A stretch of 64,000 bases of DNA, taken from positions 5,332,001 through 5,396,000 of the forward strand of contig CP152408.1 of NCBI GenBank assembly GCA_038961845.1, read 5' to 3'. Origin of the DNA: Xylophilus sp. GW821-FHT01B05 (GTDB lineage: Bacteria > Pseudomonadota > Gammaproteobacteria > Burkholderiales > Burkholderiaceae_C). Each line of letters begins with the position of its first letter. The first letter of the stretch is position 1. Made by a program: the position numbers and the translations under genes. This document shows, piece by piece, positions 33,665 to 42,191 of this stretch. The notes beneath the pieces were generated by a model. The model was not told the origin of the DNA, did not search any database, and saw only the letters and a list, made by a program, of their open reading frames with translations.

Positions 33665-35443
33665 ATGAGCCTGCTTGCCGCCCCACCCGATCTTTCGCCC
33701 GCCCTAGCCCCCGTGCAGGCGCCACCCACCTGCCGCAACGGCGCCGAGGCGCTGCTCGACACCCTGGTCGCCTGCGGCGTCGACACCATCTTTGGCTACC
33801 CCGGCGGCGCGGCGCTGCCGCTGTACGACGCGCTGCATGGCGAGCCGCGGCTGCGCCACATCCTGGTGCGCCACGAGCAGGCCGCCGTGCATGCGGCCGA
33901 GGGCTATGCGCGCAGCACCGGGCGCGTGGGCGTGGTGCTGGTGACCTCCGGGCCGGGCGTGGCCAACACCATCAGCGGGCTGCTGGATGCCAGCAGCGAC
34001 TCGATCCCGCTGCTGTGCCTGAGCGGCCAGGTGGCCACCGCCGCGATTGGCACCGACGCCTTCCAGGAGAGCGATGCACTGGGCATGACGCGGCCGGTGA
34101 CCAAGTGGAACCGCCAGTTGCGCCGCGCCGCCGACATCCCGGCCACGGTGCGACGCGCACTGCAGATCGCCGCCAGCGGCCGGCCCGGGCCGGTGCTGCT
34201 GGATTGCCCGAAGGACGTGCAGCTGGCGCCGGTGGGCACGGTGAGTGCGGCGCCCGCCACGCCACACGCCGTGCCCGCGCTGCCGGCGCCGGATGCGCTG
34301 CAGCGCGCGGCCGATCTGCTGTCTACCGCGCGGCGGCCCGTGTTGTATGGCGGCGGCGGGCTGGTCAATTCCGGCCCTGCCGCCTGCGCGGCATTTACGC
34401 GGCTGGTGCAGCGGCTGGATGCGCCCTGCACGCTCACGCTGATGGGCCTGGGCGCGTTCCCGGCATCGCAGCCGCAGTTTGTGGGGATGCTGGGCATGCA
34501 CGGCACGCTGGAGGCCAACCTGGCGATGCACGAGGCCGACCTGGTGCTGTGCGTGGGCGCACGCTTTGATGACCGCGTGACCGGCCGGCTCGACCAGTTC
34601 TGCCCCGGCGCGCGGGTGGTGCATATCGACATCGATCCGGCCAGCATCCACAAGGTGGTGCGGGCCGACGTGGCGCTGCAGGGCGACTGCGGCGCGGTAC
34701 TGGATGCGCTGCTGGCGCAGCCCGCGCTGGATGGCCTGGCGCCGCAGCGGCTGGCGCCCTGGTGGGCACGCATTGCCGGCTGGCGCGCCGAGCGCTGCCT
34801 GGACTTTGCGCCGCGCACCGGCAGCATCCTGCCGCAGCAGCTCATGAGCACGCTGCAGCAGGCGCTGGAGGGGCGCGATGCCATCGTCTCCACCGACGTC
34901 GGCCAGCACCAGATGTGGGCCGCGCAGTACCTGCGCTTCGAGCGCCCGGGGCGCTGGCTGACCTCGGGCGGCGCCGGCACCATGGGCTATGGCCTGCCGG
35001 CCGCGATTGGCGCGCAGGTGGCGCACCCGGGGGCGCTGGTGGTGTGCGTGAGCGGCGATGCCTCGGTGCTGATGAACATCCAGGAGCTGTCCACCGCCGT
35101 GCAGCACCGCGCGCCGATCAAGCTGGTGCTGTGCAACAACGGCTACATGGGCATGGTGCGGCAGTGGCAGGAGCTGAACCACGGCAACCGCCTGAGCCAT
35201 AGCTGGAACGCCGCGCTGCCAGACTTTGTGGCGCTGGCGCGGGCCTTTGGCTGGGGCGCGCGGCGCGTGGCCAGCCCGGCAGAGCTGCCGGCGGCGCTGA
35301 CCGAATGCCTGGCCTGGGACGGCCCTTTCTTCCTCGACGTGCAGGTGGCGGCGCAGGAAAACTGCTTTCCCATGATCCCGGCGGGCGCCGGGCACCACCA
35401 GGTGCTGCTGGGGGCGGGGCGCTGGTATGGCGGCGGCGCATAG
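33665..35443 (+). CDS. Thiamine-diphosphate acetolactate synthase, large-subunit type
   Basis: A 592-residue TPP enzyme that condenses pyruvate to acetolactate, or does so with 2-oxobutyrate. The N-terminal domain has [17 protein letters not shown] and [20 protein letters not shown] with the catalytic Glu. The middle FAD-domain region includes [15 protein letters not shown]. The C-terminal TPP site is [19 protein letters not shown] followed by [15 protein letters not shown]. The start at 33665 was chosen from family length; the N-terminal 25 residues are weakly conserved. No ilvN small subunit or ilvC is adjacent, so this is an orphan copy under an Lrp regulator and may be a specialised or catabolic isozyme. 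Confidence 0.88.
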   Translation: MSLLAAPPDLSPALAPVQAPPTCRNGAEALLDTLVACGVDTIFGYPGGAALPLYDALHGEPRLRHILVRHEQAAVHAAEGYARSTGRVGVVLVTSGPGVANTISGLLDASSDSIPLLCLSGQVATAAIGTDAFQESDALGMTRPVTKWNRQLRRAADIPATVRRALQIAASGRPGPVLLDCPKDVQLAPVGTVSAAPATPHAVPALPAPDALQRAADLLSTARRPVLYGGGGLVNSGPAACAAFTRLVQRLDAPCTLTLMGLGAFPASQPQFVGMLGMHGTLEANLAMHEADLVLCVGARFDDRVTGRLDQFCPGARVVHIDIDPASIHKVVRADVALQGDCGAVLDALLAQPALDGLAPQRLAPWWARIAGWRAERCLDFAPRTGSILPQQLMSTLQQALEGRDAIVSTDVGQHQMWAAQYLRFERPGRWLTSGGAGTMGYGLPAAIGAQVAHPGALVVCVSGDASVLMNIQELSTAVQHRAPIKLVLCNNGYMGMVRQWQELNHGNRLSHSWNAALPDFVALARAFGWGARRVASPAELPAALTECLAWDGPFFLDVQVAAQENCFPMIPAGAGHHQVLLGAGRWYGGGA

Positions 35444-35448
35444 GAATT

Positions 35449-35505
35449 TGAGCCAAACAGGCCTTTAGCCCAGGCTACACCTGGGCATTTAGCTATCAAT
35501 TTGAT
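35449..35505 (-). repeat. Palindromic repeat, copy 4
   Basis: Minus-strand reading: AAATTGATAGCTAAATGCCC, AGGTGTAGCCTGGGCTAAAG, then GCCTGTTTGGCTC. It lies 5 bp after the acetolactate synthase stop and may act as its terminator. Confidence 0.85.
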
Positions 35506-35615
35506 ACTTACAAAAACCCAGGCGTAAACGCTTGGCAAAGGCCAGGGACATTCAGGCCGGGTTCATCGCGGCTGCACACACTCGCGCCACTTGCTGGCGC
35601 TTTGGCGTCCCGTAT

Positions 35616-36680
35616 ATGAACCTTCAACTTTTTTCCGATCACCCGCCGGTCGCCCCGCTCGCCTACCGTGACGCGGATGCCGCGACCATCGCCAACCCCG
35701 CCGCCCCCCCCGCGCCGACCCGCGAGCGCGCTGGCGCGGTCAGCATCTCTTGCGTGGTGCCGTGCTGGAACGAGGCGCGCAGCCTGCGCCTGCTGCTGCC
35801 CGAGCTGTCGCGCGTGCTGTCGCAGTTGGCCGAGCACTGGGAGATCGTGCTGGTAGACGACGGCAGCACCGACGACACCGCGCTGCAGGCCGCGCCCTGG
35901 CTGGCGCGCGGCAATGTGCGCCTGCTGCAGTTGTCGCGCAACTTTGGCAAAGAGGCCGCACTCACGGCCGGGCTGGACGCCGCGCGTGGCGAGGTGGTGG
36001 CCATGCTCGACGCCGACATGCAGCACCCGCCCGCCCTGCTGGCCGACATGCTGGCGCACTGGCGCGCCGGTGCCGATGTGGTCTACGCCGTGCGCCGCTC
36101 GCGCGAAGACGAAGGCGCCTTCAAGCGCTGGGGTTCGCGCGTGTTCTATGCGCTGCTCAACAGCTCGCCCAAGGTGCAGGTGCCGCCCGGCGCGGGCGAT
36201 TTCCGCCTGCTGGACCGCCGCGTGGTCGAGGCGCTGCGCGCCCTGCCCGAGCGCACCCGCTTCATGAAGGGGCTGTACGCCTGGGTCGGTTTTGACTCTG
36301 TCGCCCTGCCCTACATGCCCACCGAGCGCCAAGAGGGCAAAAGCCGCTTCACGCCGCTGCGCCTCTTGGGCCTGTCGATCGACGGCCTGACCGCCTTCAC
36401 CACCTGGCCGCTGCGCGCGGTCAGCATCGCCGGCGCGCTGATGGCCTTGCCCGCGCTGCTCTACGGCGCCTACCTGACGCTGCAATACCTGCTCTACGGC
36501 CACCCGGTGTCGGGCTGGACCACCATCGTGGTCACGCTGATGTTCTTCTTTGGCGTGCAGATGGTGTCGCTGGGCATCGTCGGCGAGTACATCGCCCACG
36601 TGTTCGACGAGGTGAAGGGCCGCCCGCTGTATCTGCTCAAGCGTGAACAGGGGCGGGGCCTGACGCCAGACGCGCGATGA
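35616..36680 (+). CDS. Family 2 glycosyltransferase, ArnC/FlmF-like
   Basis: A 354-residue polyprenyl-phosphate sugar transferase. The catalytic domain has SISCVVPCWNEARSLRLL, VLVDDGSTDDTAL and the metal motif MLDADMQHPPALLADML (about residue 135), with GAGDFRLLDRRVVEAL downstream. Two C-terminal membrane helices follow (SIAGALMALPALLYGAYL and VVTLMFFFGVQMVSLGIVG). This domain order matches ArnC/DPM-like enzymes that load a sugar onto undecaprenyl phosphate. Its stop overlaps the next gene's start (ATGA), and a GT39 transferase and YdjC-type deacetylase follow, as in lipid A amino-sugar modification systems. Confidence 0.85.
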   Translation: MNLQLFSDHPPVAPLAYRDADAATIANPAAPPAPTRERAGAVSISCVVPCWNEARSLRLLLPELSRVLSQLAEHWEIVLVDDGSTDDTALQAAPWLARGNVRLLQLSRNFGKEAALTAGLDAARGEVVAMLDADMQHPPALLADMLAHWRAGADVVYAVRRSREDEGAFKRWGSRVFYALLNSSPKVQVPPGAGDFRLLDRRVVEALRALPERTRFMKGLYAWVGFDSVALPYMPTERQEGKSRFTPLRLLGLSIDGLTAFTTWPLRAVSIAGALMALPALLYGAYLTLQYLLYGHPVSGWTTIVVTLMFFFGVQMVSLGIVGEYIAHVFDEVKGRPLYLLKREQGRGLTPDAR

Positions 36681-38212
36681 GCGCGGTACCGGCAAGCACG
36701 GTGCAAGCGCCCAGCCGCAGCCTGCTGCGCAGCGGCTGGGCCGGCACCGCCCTGGTGGTAGCCATATGGCTGGCCTGCACCGCCTGGATGCGCCCGCTGA
36801 TGCTGCCCGACGAGGGCCGCTACGTGGGCGTGGCCTGGCACATGTTGCAGAGCGGCGACTGGCTGGTGCCACGGCTCGATGGCCTGCCCTTCTTCCACAA
36901 GCCGCCGCTGTTCTACTGGATCACCGGCGGCGCCATGGGCTTGTTCGGGCCCTCGGCCTGGGCCGCGCGTGCGGCGCCGCTGCTGGGCGCGCTGGCCGCC
37001 GCACTGGCGCTGTACCTGTTTGCGCGGCGCTGGGCGCCAGCCACCGCCACGCGCACGCTGCGCGTGCTGGTGACCATGCCCTTCTTCTTCGTCGCCGCGC
37101 AGTTCGCCAACCTCGACATGCTGGTGGCTGGCTGCATCACCGTGTGCGTGCTGGCCTGCGCACACGCCGCGCTGGCCGGCCCGGCGCAGGCGCGGCCGGT
37201 GCTGGCCGTGGGCTACCTGGCCGCCGCGCTGGGCGTGCTGGCCAAGGGCCTGATCGGCGCCGTGCTGCCGGGCCTGGTGCTGACCGTATGGCTGCTGGCG
37301 CTGCGCCGGCCGCGCACGCTGCTGGGCCTGTTGTGGCTGCCAGGGCTGGCGCTGTTTGCGGCCGTGGCGGCGCCCTGGTTTATCGCGATGCAGCGCGCCT
37401 TCCCCGATTTTTTCCACTACTTCTTTGTGGTGCAGCACTTCCAGCGCTTTGCCGGCAGTGATTTCAACAACGTCGCGCCCTTCTGGTTCTACCCCGCCGT
37501 GCTGCTGGCGCTGGGCCTGCCGTGGACGCCCTGGCTGGCCACGCTGGCGCGCCGCGCGTTCTGGCAAGACAGCGCGGCGCGGCCGGTGCGGCTGCTGATG
37601 CTGGTGTGGCTGGTGGCGATCGTCGGCTTCTTCTCGCTGCCGCATTCCAAGCTGGTCGGCTATGTGCTGCCGGCGCTGGCGCCGCTGGCCTTTTTGCTGG
37701 CCGATGGCGCCGGGCTGCGGCCAAACCCAAAACTGTGGCGCGGCGCAGCCGCGCTGGCCGTGGTCGCCTGCGTGGCGCCGGTGATGGCGCTGGCGCTGCA
37801 GCCGCGCGGCTCCCTGCGCGACATCGGCCAGGCGCTGGAGAAAGCCCATGCGCCGGGCGAGCCGGTGCTGTTCCTGCACCACTACTTCTACGACCTGCCC
37901 TTCTATGCGCGCCTGACCGAGCCCGTCACGGTGATCGACAGCTGGGCCGACCCGAGCGTGCCGCTGCGCGACAACTGGCGCAAGGAACTGCTCGACGCCG
38001 CGCAGTTCGCCGAGCCCAGCCGCGCCCCCGTGCTGCAAGAAGCCAGCGCCTTGCCCGCGCTGGTCTGTGCCGCGCCCAGCGCCTGGATCGTCGCCACGCG
38101 CGACGACGCCGCGCGCTACCCCTGGCTGGCCCGCGCCCGCGCCGTGGCCCAGGCCGGTGACACCACGCTGTGGCACACCACGCCGGCCGCGCTCGGCGCC
38201 TGCAGCCCATGA
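36677..38212 (+). CDS. Family 39 glycosyltransferase, ArnT/FlmK-like
   Basis: A 511-residue polytopic inner-membrane transferase with about eleven predicted hydrophobic segments. The first periplasmic loop carries LMLPDEGRYVGVAWHML with the catalytic-type Asp-Glu (about residue 40) and GLPFFHKPPLFYWITG, both typical of ArnT/PMT-type enzymes that use undecaprenyl-phosphate sugars. LPHSKLVGYVLPALAPLAFL lies in a late membrane span. It is coupled by 4-bp overlaps to the GT2 gene before it and the deacetylase after it. The likely acceptor is lipid A phosphate; the sugar is probably a hexosamine (inference). Confidence 0.85.
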   Translation: MSAVPASTVQAPSRSLLRSGWAGTALVVAIWLACTAWMRPLMLPDEGRYVGVAWHMLQSGDWLVPRLDGLPFFHKPPLFYWITGGAMGLFGPSAWAARAAPLLGALAAALALYLFARRWAPATATRTLRVLVTMPFFFVAAQFANLDMLVAGCITVCVLACAHAALAGPAQARPVLAVGYLAAALGVLAKGLIGAVLPGLVLTVWLLALRRPRTLLGLLWLPGLALFAAVAAPWFIAMQRAFPDFFHYFFVVQHFQRFAGSDFNNVAPFWFYPAVLLALGLPWTPWLATLARRAFWQDSAARPVRLLMLVWLVAIVGFFSLPHSKLVGYVLPALAPLAFLLADGAGLRPNPKLWRGAAALAVVACVAPVMALALQPRGSLRDIGQALEKAHAPGEPVLFLHHYFYDLPFYARLTEPVTVIDSWADPSVPLRDNWRKELLDAAQFAEPSRAPVLQEASALPALVCAAPSAWIVATRDDAARYPWLARARAVAQAGDTTLWHTTPAALGACSP

Positions 38213-39048
38213 CAAGCCGGTTGGCCGTTTGCGTCGACGACCTGGGCGCCGACACCGGCGTGCTCGACGCCGTGCTGGCCCTGGCCGATGCCGGGCGCAT
38301 CAGCGCGGCCAGCTGCATGGTCGGCGGGCCGGCCTGGCGCGATGCCGCCACGGCATTGCGCGCTGGCGGCGCGCGTGGCATCGACCTGGGCCTGCATCTT
38401 GATTTCACCGGCTTCCCGCTGCCGCCCGAACAGGCCGCGCCGCTGCGCAGCGTGGTGCTGCGCGCCTATCTGAAACAGCTCGACCTGCAGCGCGTGCGCG
38501 CCCAGCTGCGCGCCCAGTTCGACGCCTTTGAAGACACGCTGGGCCGCCCGGTCGACCATGTCGACGGCCACCAGCACGTGCACCAGTTGCCCGGCATCCG
38601 CGAGGCGCTGCTGGAAGAACTGGCCCGCCGCCCCGGCCCGCGCCCCTGGCTGCGCAGCACCCGGCACGCGCCCGGCGCCGCCTTCAAGCCCCGGTTGCTG
38701 CAGGCGCTGGGCCAAGCCCCGCTGGCGCAACTGGCCAGCGCCGCCGGCTATGCGCAGAACCGGCGCCTGCTGGGTGTTTATGACTTTGGTGGTGACGCCC
38801 TGCGCTACCGCGCCCGCCTGCGCCAGTGGCTGGCCGTGGCGCAAGACGGCGACCTGCTGATGTGCCACCCCAGCGCCGGCCCGGGCGAGGCCAGCGACGC
38901 CATCCGCACGGCGCGCCAGCACGAGTACGCGGTGCTGGCCGGCGCAGACTTCGACGCCCTGCTGGCCGAAGCCGGCTGCAGCATCGTGCCGCTGCGCACC
39001 GTGCCGGCTGGGCAGCCTGTGCCTGAGTGGCAACTATCAAATAGATAG
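38209..39048 (+). CDS. ChbG/HpnK (YdjC) family deacetylase, NaxD-like
   Basis: A 279-residue metal-dependent carbohydrate deacetylase. RLAVCVDDLGADTGV at the N-terminus supplies the Asp-Asp metal motif, LGLHLDFTGFPL a further His, and HVDGHQHVHQLPGIREAL the His cluster (about residue 120). LLMCHPSAGPGE lies near the C-terminus. The start at 38209 overlaps the GT39 stop. In Francisella NaxD and the Bordetella Lgm system a relative deacetylates polyprenyl-linked hexosamine before transfer to lipid A, which fits this operon. The final residues SNR and the stop codon come from an adjacent repeat-like sequence. Confidence 0.83.
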   Translation: MTSRLAVCVDDLGADTGVLDAVLALADAGRISAASCMVGGPAWRDAATALRAGGARGIDLGLHLDFTGFPLPPEQAAPLRSVVLRAYLKQLDLQRVRAQLRAQFDAFEDTLGRPVDHVDGHQHVHQLPGIREALLEELARRPGPRPWLRSTRHAPGAAFKPRLLQALGQAPLAQLASAAGYAQNRRLLGVYDFGGDALRYRARLRQWLAVAQDGDLLMCHPSAGPGEASDAIRTARQHEYAVLAGADFDALLAEAGCSIVPLRTVPAGQPVPEWQLSNR

Positions 39049-39136
39049 CTGCATGCCGGTGTATATTCTGTACTTCAGGTACAAAAGTATCTGAAATGCA
39101 GGTAACACGCCGGCATGAAGCTATATTTTATATAGC
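39032..39136. repeat. A/T-rich nested dyad, repeat-like, downstream of the deacetylase
   Basis: Starts CTATCAAATAGATAGCT, like the palindromic repeat family. It has arms GCATGCCGGTGT and ACACGCCGGCATG (one bulge), an inner TTCAG...CTGAA pair, and a final hairpin GCTATA-TTTTA-TATAGC. The core differs from the TAGCCCAGG type, so it may be a related subfamily. Confidence 0.55.
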
Positions 39137-39170
39137 GCCATCTCGATTGCCCACAGCACTGCCCACAAAC

Positions 39171-39283
39171 CAAAGGCCGCGGAGCAGGCCAAGCGCAGAC
39201 ATCCGCGGAACCGGCTCCGCCGGGCCGCTGGATGTGTCCCCTTGAGGGGGAAGGCGAAGACGCGAAGCGCGTAGCCTGGGGGG
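39171..39283. repeat. About 115-bp GC-rich repeat family, copy C
   Basis: CCAAAGGCCGCGGAGCAGGC, then ATCCGCGGAACCGGCTCCGC, CGGGCCGCTGGATGTGTCCC, AAGGCGAAGACGCGAAGCGC and GTAGCCTGGGGGGG. It ends 2 bp before the pgk stop codon. The inner arms (TTTGCC/CTCCGC variants) covary with copies A and B. Confidence 0.85.
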
Positions 39284-39285
39284 GG

Positions 39286-40479
39286 TCACCCGTTCGCTCG
39301 TTTTTCCAGAATTTCAAACGCTGGGAGCGTCTTGCCTTCCAGAATCTCCAAAAAGGCGCCGCCGCCAGTCGAGATATAGCCCACATCCTTCTCAATGCCG
39401 TACTTGGCGATGGCCGCCAGCGTGTCGCCGCCGCCGGCGATGCTGAACGCATCCGATGCCGCAATGGCGCGCGCAATGGTCTCGGTACCGTGCGAGAAAG
39501 CCTCGAACTCGAACACGCCCACCGGGCCGTTCCAGACGATGGTGCCGGCGGCCTTCAGCTGCGCGGCCAGCAGGGCGGCGGTCTCGGGGCCGATGTCCAG
39601 GATCAGGTCGTCTGCGGCCACGTCGGCGGCCTTCTTGACGGTGGCCGGTGCGTCGGCGGCGAAGCTCTTGGCCACCACCACGTCGGTGGGGATAGGCACG
39701 GCCGCGCCGCGCGCGCGCATGGCGTCGATCACGGCGCGGGCCTGGTCCAGCAGATCGGGCTCGGCCAGCGATTTGCCGATGGGCAAGCCGGCCGCCAGCA
39801 TGAAGGTGTTGGCAATGCCGCCACCGACGATCAACTGATCGACCTTGTCGGCCAGCGCCTTCAGGATGGTGAGCTTGGTCGACACCTTGGAGCCCGCCAC
39901 GATGGCCGCCAGCGGACGGCGTGGGTTGGCCAGGGCCTTGCTGATGGCGTCGATCTCGGCTGCCAGCAGCGGGCCGGCGCAAGCAATCTTGGCGTACTGG
40001 GCGATGCCATAGGTCGAGGCCTCGGCGCGGTGCGCGGTGCCAAAGGCGTCGTGCACAAAGATGTCGCACAGCGCGGCCAGCTTCTGCGCCAGCGCCGGGT
40101 CGTTCTTCTTCTCGCCCTTGTTCAGGCGGCAGTTCTCCAGCAGCACCACGCTGCCCGGCGCCACCTCCACGCCATCAACCCAGTGCTGCAGCAGCGGCAC
40201 CGGGCGGCCCAGCAGCTCGGACAGGCGCGCGGCCACTGGCGCCAGCGAATCGGCGGGCTTGTATTCGCCCTCGGTCGGGCGGCCCAGGTGCGAGGTCACC
40301 ATCACGGCCGCGCCAGCCTTCAGCGCCAGCTCGATGCAGGGCACGGAGGCGCGGATGCGCGTGTCTTCGGTAATGCGGCCGGCATCGTCCTGCGGCACGT
40401 TGAGATCGGCACGGATAAAGACCCGTTGGCCAGCGGCCTTGCCTTGGGCGCAGAGATCGGAGAAGCGCAGGACGTTCAT
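39286..40479 (-). CDS. pgk: Phosphoglycerate kinase
   Basis: A 397-residue glycolytic kinase. The start at 40479 gives [20 protein letters not shown]. Substrate features are [32 protein letters not shown] and [15 protein letters not shown], and the C-domain nucleotide loop is [16 protein letters not shown] followed by [13 protein letters not shown]. Length is normal. In related genomes pgk usually lies directly upstream of pyk on the same strand; here about 9.6 kb of mostly plus-strand genes separates them. A repeat copy abuts its 3' end. Confidence 0.96.
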   Translation of the reverse strand: MNVLRFSDLCAQGKAAGQRVFIRADLNVPQDDAGRITEDTRIRASVPCIELALKAGAAVMVTSHLGRPTEGEYKPADSLAPVAARLSELLGRPVPLLQHWVDGVEVAPGSVVLLENCRLNKGEKKNDPALAQKLAALCDIFVHDAFGTAHRAEASTYGIAQYAKIACAGPLLAAEIDAISKALANPRRPLAAIVAGSKVSTKLTILKALADKVDQLIVGGGIANTFMLAAGLPIGKSLAEPDLLDQARAVIDAMRARGAAVPIPTDVVVAKSFAADAPATVKKAADVAADDLILDIGPETAALLAAQLKAAGTIVWNGPVGVFEFEAFSHGTETIARAIAASDAFSIAGGGDTLAAIAKYGIEKDVGYISTGGGAFLEILEGKTLPAFEILEKRANG

Positions 40480-40707
40480 GAACAAGCTCAGGGTTGAAAG
40501 AACCCGCAATTGTAGGAACTGCGTCACAAGCGCTTCACATTCCCTTGCATGGAGGACGCAGCCCGCATGCGGTTTACGCGCCCGTCCTACAGGCGTGCGG
40601 CGGCAGAAGGCGCTTACTGGTGCATGTCACCGATCAGACGTTCGCCCACGCATCCAACGCCGCTTACGCCCTTGTCCCATGCTGCCCCCACTTTGCCCGA
40701 CCCGCCT

Positions 40708-41100
40708 ATGGCGACGGTCCACGCCTTTCTCGTCGAAGACAACCCCCTGATCCGGGCCAATGTGTGCGCCACGCTGGCCGAGCTGGTCGGCGTGGAAACC
40801 CTGGGCTGGGCCGCGGACGAGCCCGGCGCGCGCGCCTGGCTGGCCTCGCATGCCGAATGGGACCTGGCCATCATCGACATGTTCCTGGAGCGCGGCAACG
40901 GCCTGGGCGTGCTGGAGTCACTGAGCCAGCGCGGCGCGCACCAGTACGCCGTCGTGCTCACCAACTACGCCACCGCCGACATCCGCGAACGCTGCCAGTC
41001 GCTAGGCGCCGACGCGGTGTTCGACAAGTCCCACGAGATCGACCAGTTGCTGTCTTTTTGCGAGCAACTGGCCACGGGAACCCATCCGCGCCATAGCTGA
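40708..41100 (+). CDS. Single-domain response regulator (CheY-like)
   Basis: A 130-residue receiver domain without an output domain. AFLVEDNPLIRANV gives the acidic pocket, LAIIDMFLERGNGLGVLE the phosphoacceptor Asp (about residue 54), VVLTNYATADIRERC the Thr/Ser switch region, and DAVFDKSHEIDQLL the conserved Lys. The start at 40708 was chosen because the receiver fold begins there; an in-frame ATG at 40549 would add 53 residues of low-complexity sequence. No histidine kinase is adjacent, so its partner is unknown. Confidence 0.82.
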   Translation: MATVHAFLVEDNPLIRANVCATLAELVGVETLGWAADEPGARAWLASHAEWDLAIIDMFLERGNGLGVLESLSQRGAHQYAVVLTNYATADIRERCQSLGADAVFDKSHEIDQLLSFCEQLATGTHPRHS

Positions 41101-41101
41101 G

Positions 41102-41431
41102 CTACCAGCCCAGCCCCACGTGCAGCGGCAGGTACACCGCCATCCCCAGCATGATGGTGCCCAAGATGCCGCGGCGCCAGAAGTAGTAGGCGCCGGCCGC
41201 CAGCAGCGCGGGCAGGCGCGCATCGGCCAGCGTGCCGATCAGCTCGCCATCCGTCATCACCAGCTCGGGCACCAGCACCGTCGTCAGCGCCGCCAGCGGC
41301 GCATAGCGCAGGCCGCGCTTGAGCCAGTCCGGCAGCGGCCATTCGCGCTCGGGCAACATGAAGAAGCTGCGCGTCAGCAGCGTGATTGCGCCCAGGCCGA
41401 CGATGGCAATGATGCTTTCCCAGACACCCAT
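41102..41431 (-). CDS. azlD: AzlD-family branched-chain amino acid exporter subunit
   Basis: A 109-residue protein with four hydrophobic helices (SIIAIVGLGAITLLTRSFF, LKRGLRYAPLAALTTVLVPE, RLPALLAAGAYYFW, ILGTIMLGMAVYLPLH). The family feature LLTRSFFMLP and LKRGLRYAPLAALTTVLVPE are both present. AzlD works with AzlC to export branched-chain amino acids. It starts 13 bp after azlC and is probably cotranscribed with def and fmt. Confidence 0.88.
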   Translation of the reverse strand: MGVWESIIAIVGLGAITLLTRSFFMLPEREWPLPDWLKRGLRYAPLAALTTVLVPELVMTDGELIGTLADARLPALLAAGAYYFWRRGILGTIMLGMAVYLPLHVGLGW

Positions 41432-41444
41432 ACCACTCGGTCTT

Positions 41445-42191
41445 TCAGGAAGAGGAACGGACGCGGGAATGGCGCGGGAAGGCTGCTTCAAGCACCAGTC
41501 CAACAGCCACCGCAGCGGCAATACCGACCAGGATGTTGAGCCTGAGCGGCAGCGCAAAGGCCGCCACCGCCGCCGTGCCCGCCACGCCAGCCGAGATCCA
41601 GGCGATGCGGTCCGACAGCATGGACAGCAGCACGCCCAGCAGCGCCAGCACACCGGCAAAGCCCAGGCCCCAGTGCATCGGCACCTCGTTGGCCAGCACC
41701 ATGCCCAGGAGCGACGTGACCTGCCAGGACAGCCAGGTGGTGGTGGTCGCGCCCACGAAGTAGGGCAGTTGCTCGGGCGCCGGGCGCTGCTCGGGGAAGC
41801 GCCGCTGGAACAGCACAAACACCACGTCGCCGCTGAAGTAGCCGATCAGGCAGCGCCGCAGCCGGTCAAGATTGCCAAAGTAGTTGCGCCACATGGTGCT
41901 GAAGATGACAAAGCGCAGGTTCACGCACAGGGCCGTGAGCCACACCACCCACAGCGGCGAGCCCGCGGCCATCAGCGGTATCACCACCAGTTGCGCGCTG
42001 CCGGCATAGACCACCAGCGACATGAAGATCGCCACGCCCAGCGGCATGCCGCTTTTCACCATGGCCACGCCGGTCACCAGGCCCCAGGCGCCCACGCCCA
42101 CGCTCATGCCAGAGATGTCAAACGCGCCCTGGCGAAATTCAGGCGTGCGCGCCAGCGCTGCGGCACGCCGCACCGCCAACGCCAGCGTCAT
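41445..42191 (-). CDS. azlC: AzlC-family branched-chain amino acid permease
   Basis: A 248-residue permease. Typical features are [20 protein letters not shown] near residue 15, [20 protein letters not shown] (the family signature, about residue 60) and [18 protein letters not shown]. The start at 42191 overlaps the fmt stop (ATGA). Together with azlD it forms the likely export complex for leucine, valine or isoleucine. Its link to def/fmt is positional; no shared function is evident. Confidence 0.9.
   Translation of the reverse strand: MTLALAVRRAAALARTPEFRQGAFDISGMSVGVGAWGLVTGVAMVKSGMPLGVAIFMSLVVYAGSAQLVVIPLMAAGSPLWVVWLTALCVNLRFVIFSTMWRNYFGNLDRLRRCLIGYFSGDVVFVLFQRRFPEQRPAPEQLPYFVGATTTTWLSWQVTSLLGMVLANEVPMHWGLGFAGVLALLGVLLSMLSDRIAWISAGVAGTAAVAAFALPLRLNILVGIAAAVAVGLVLEAAFPRHSRVRSSS

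Noticed and set aside
35616..39048. Ara4N (arn) operon
   Set aside because: ArnA, ArnB and ArnD are absent and the deacetylase belongs to the YdjC family, so the pathway is not the standard Ara4N one.
40549..40707. Extended N-terminus of the response regulator
   Set aside because: The added 53 residues are low complexity and lie before the first strand of the receiver fold.
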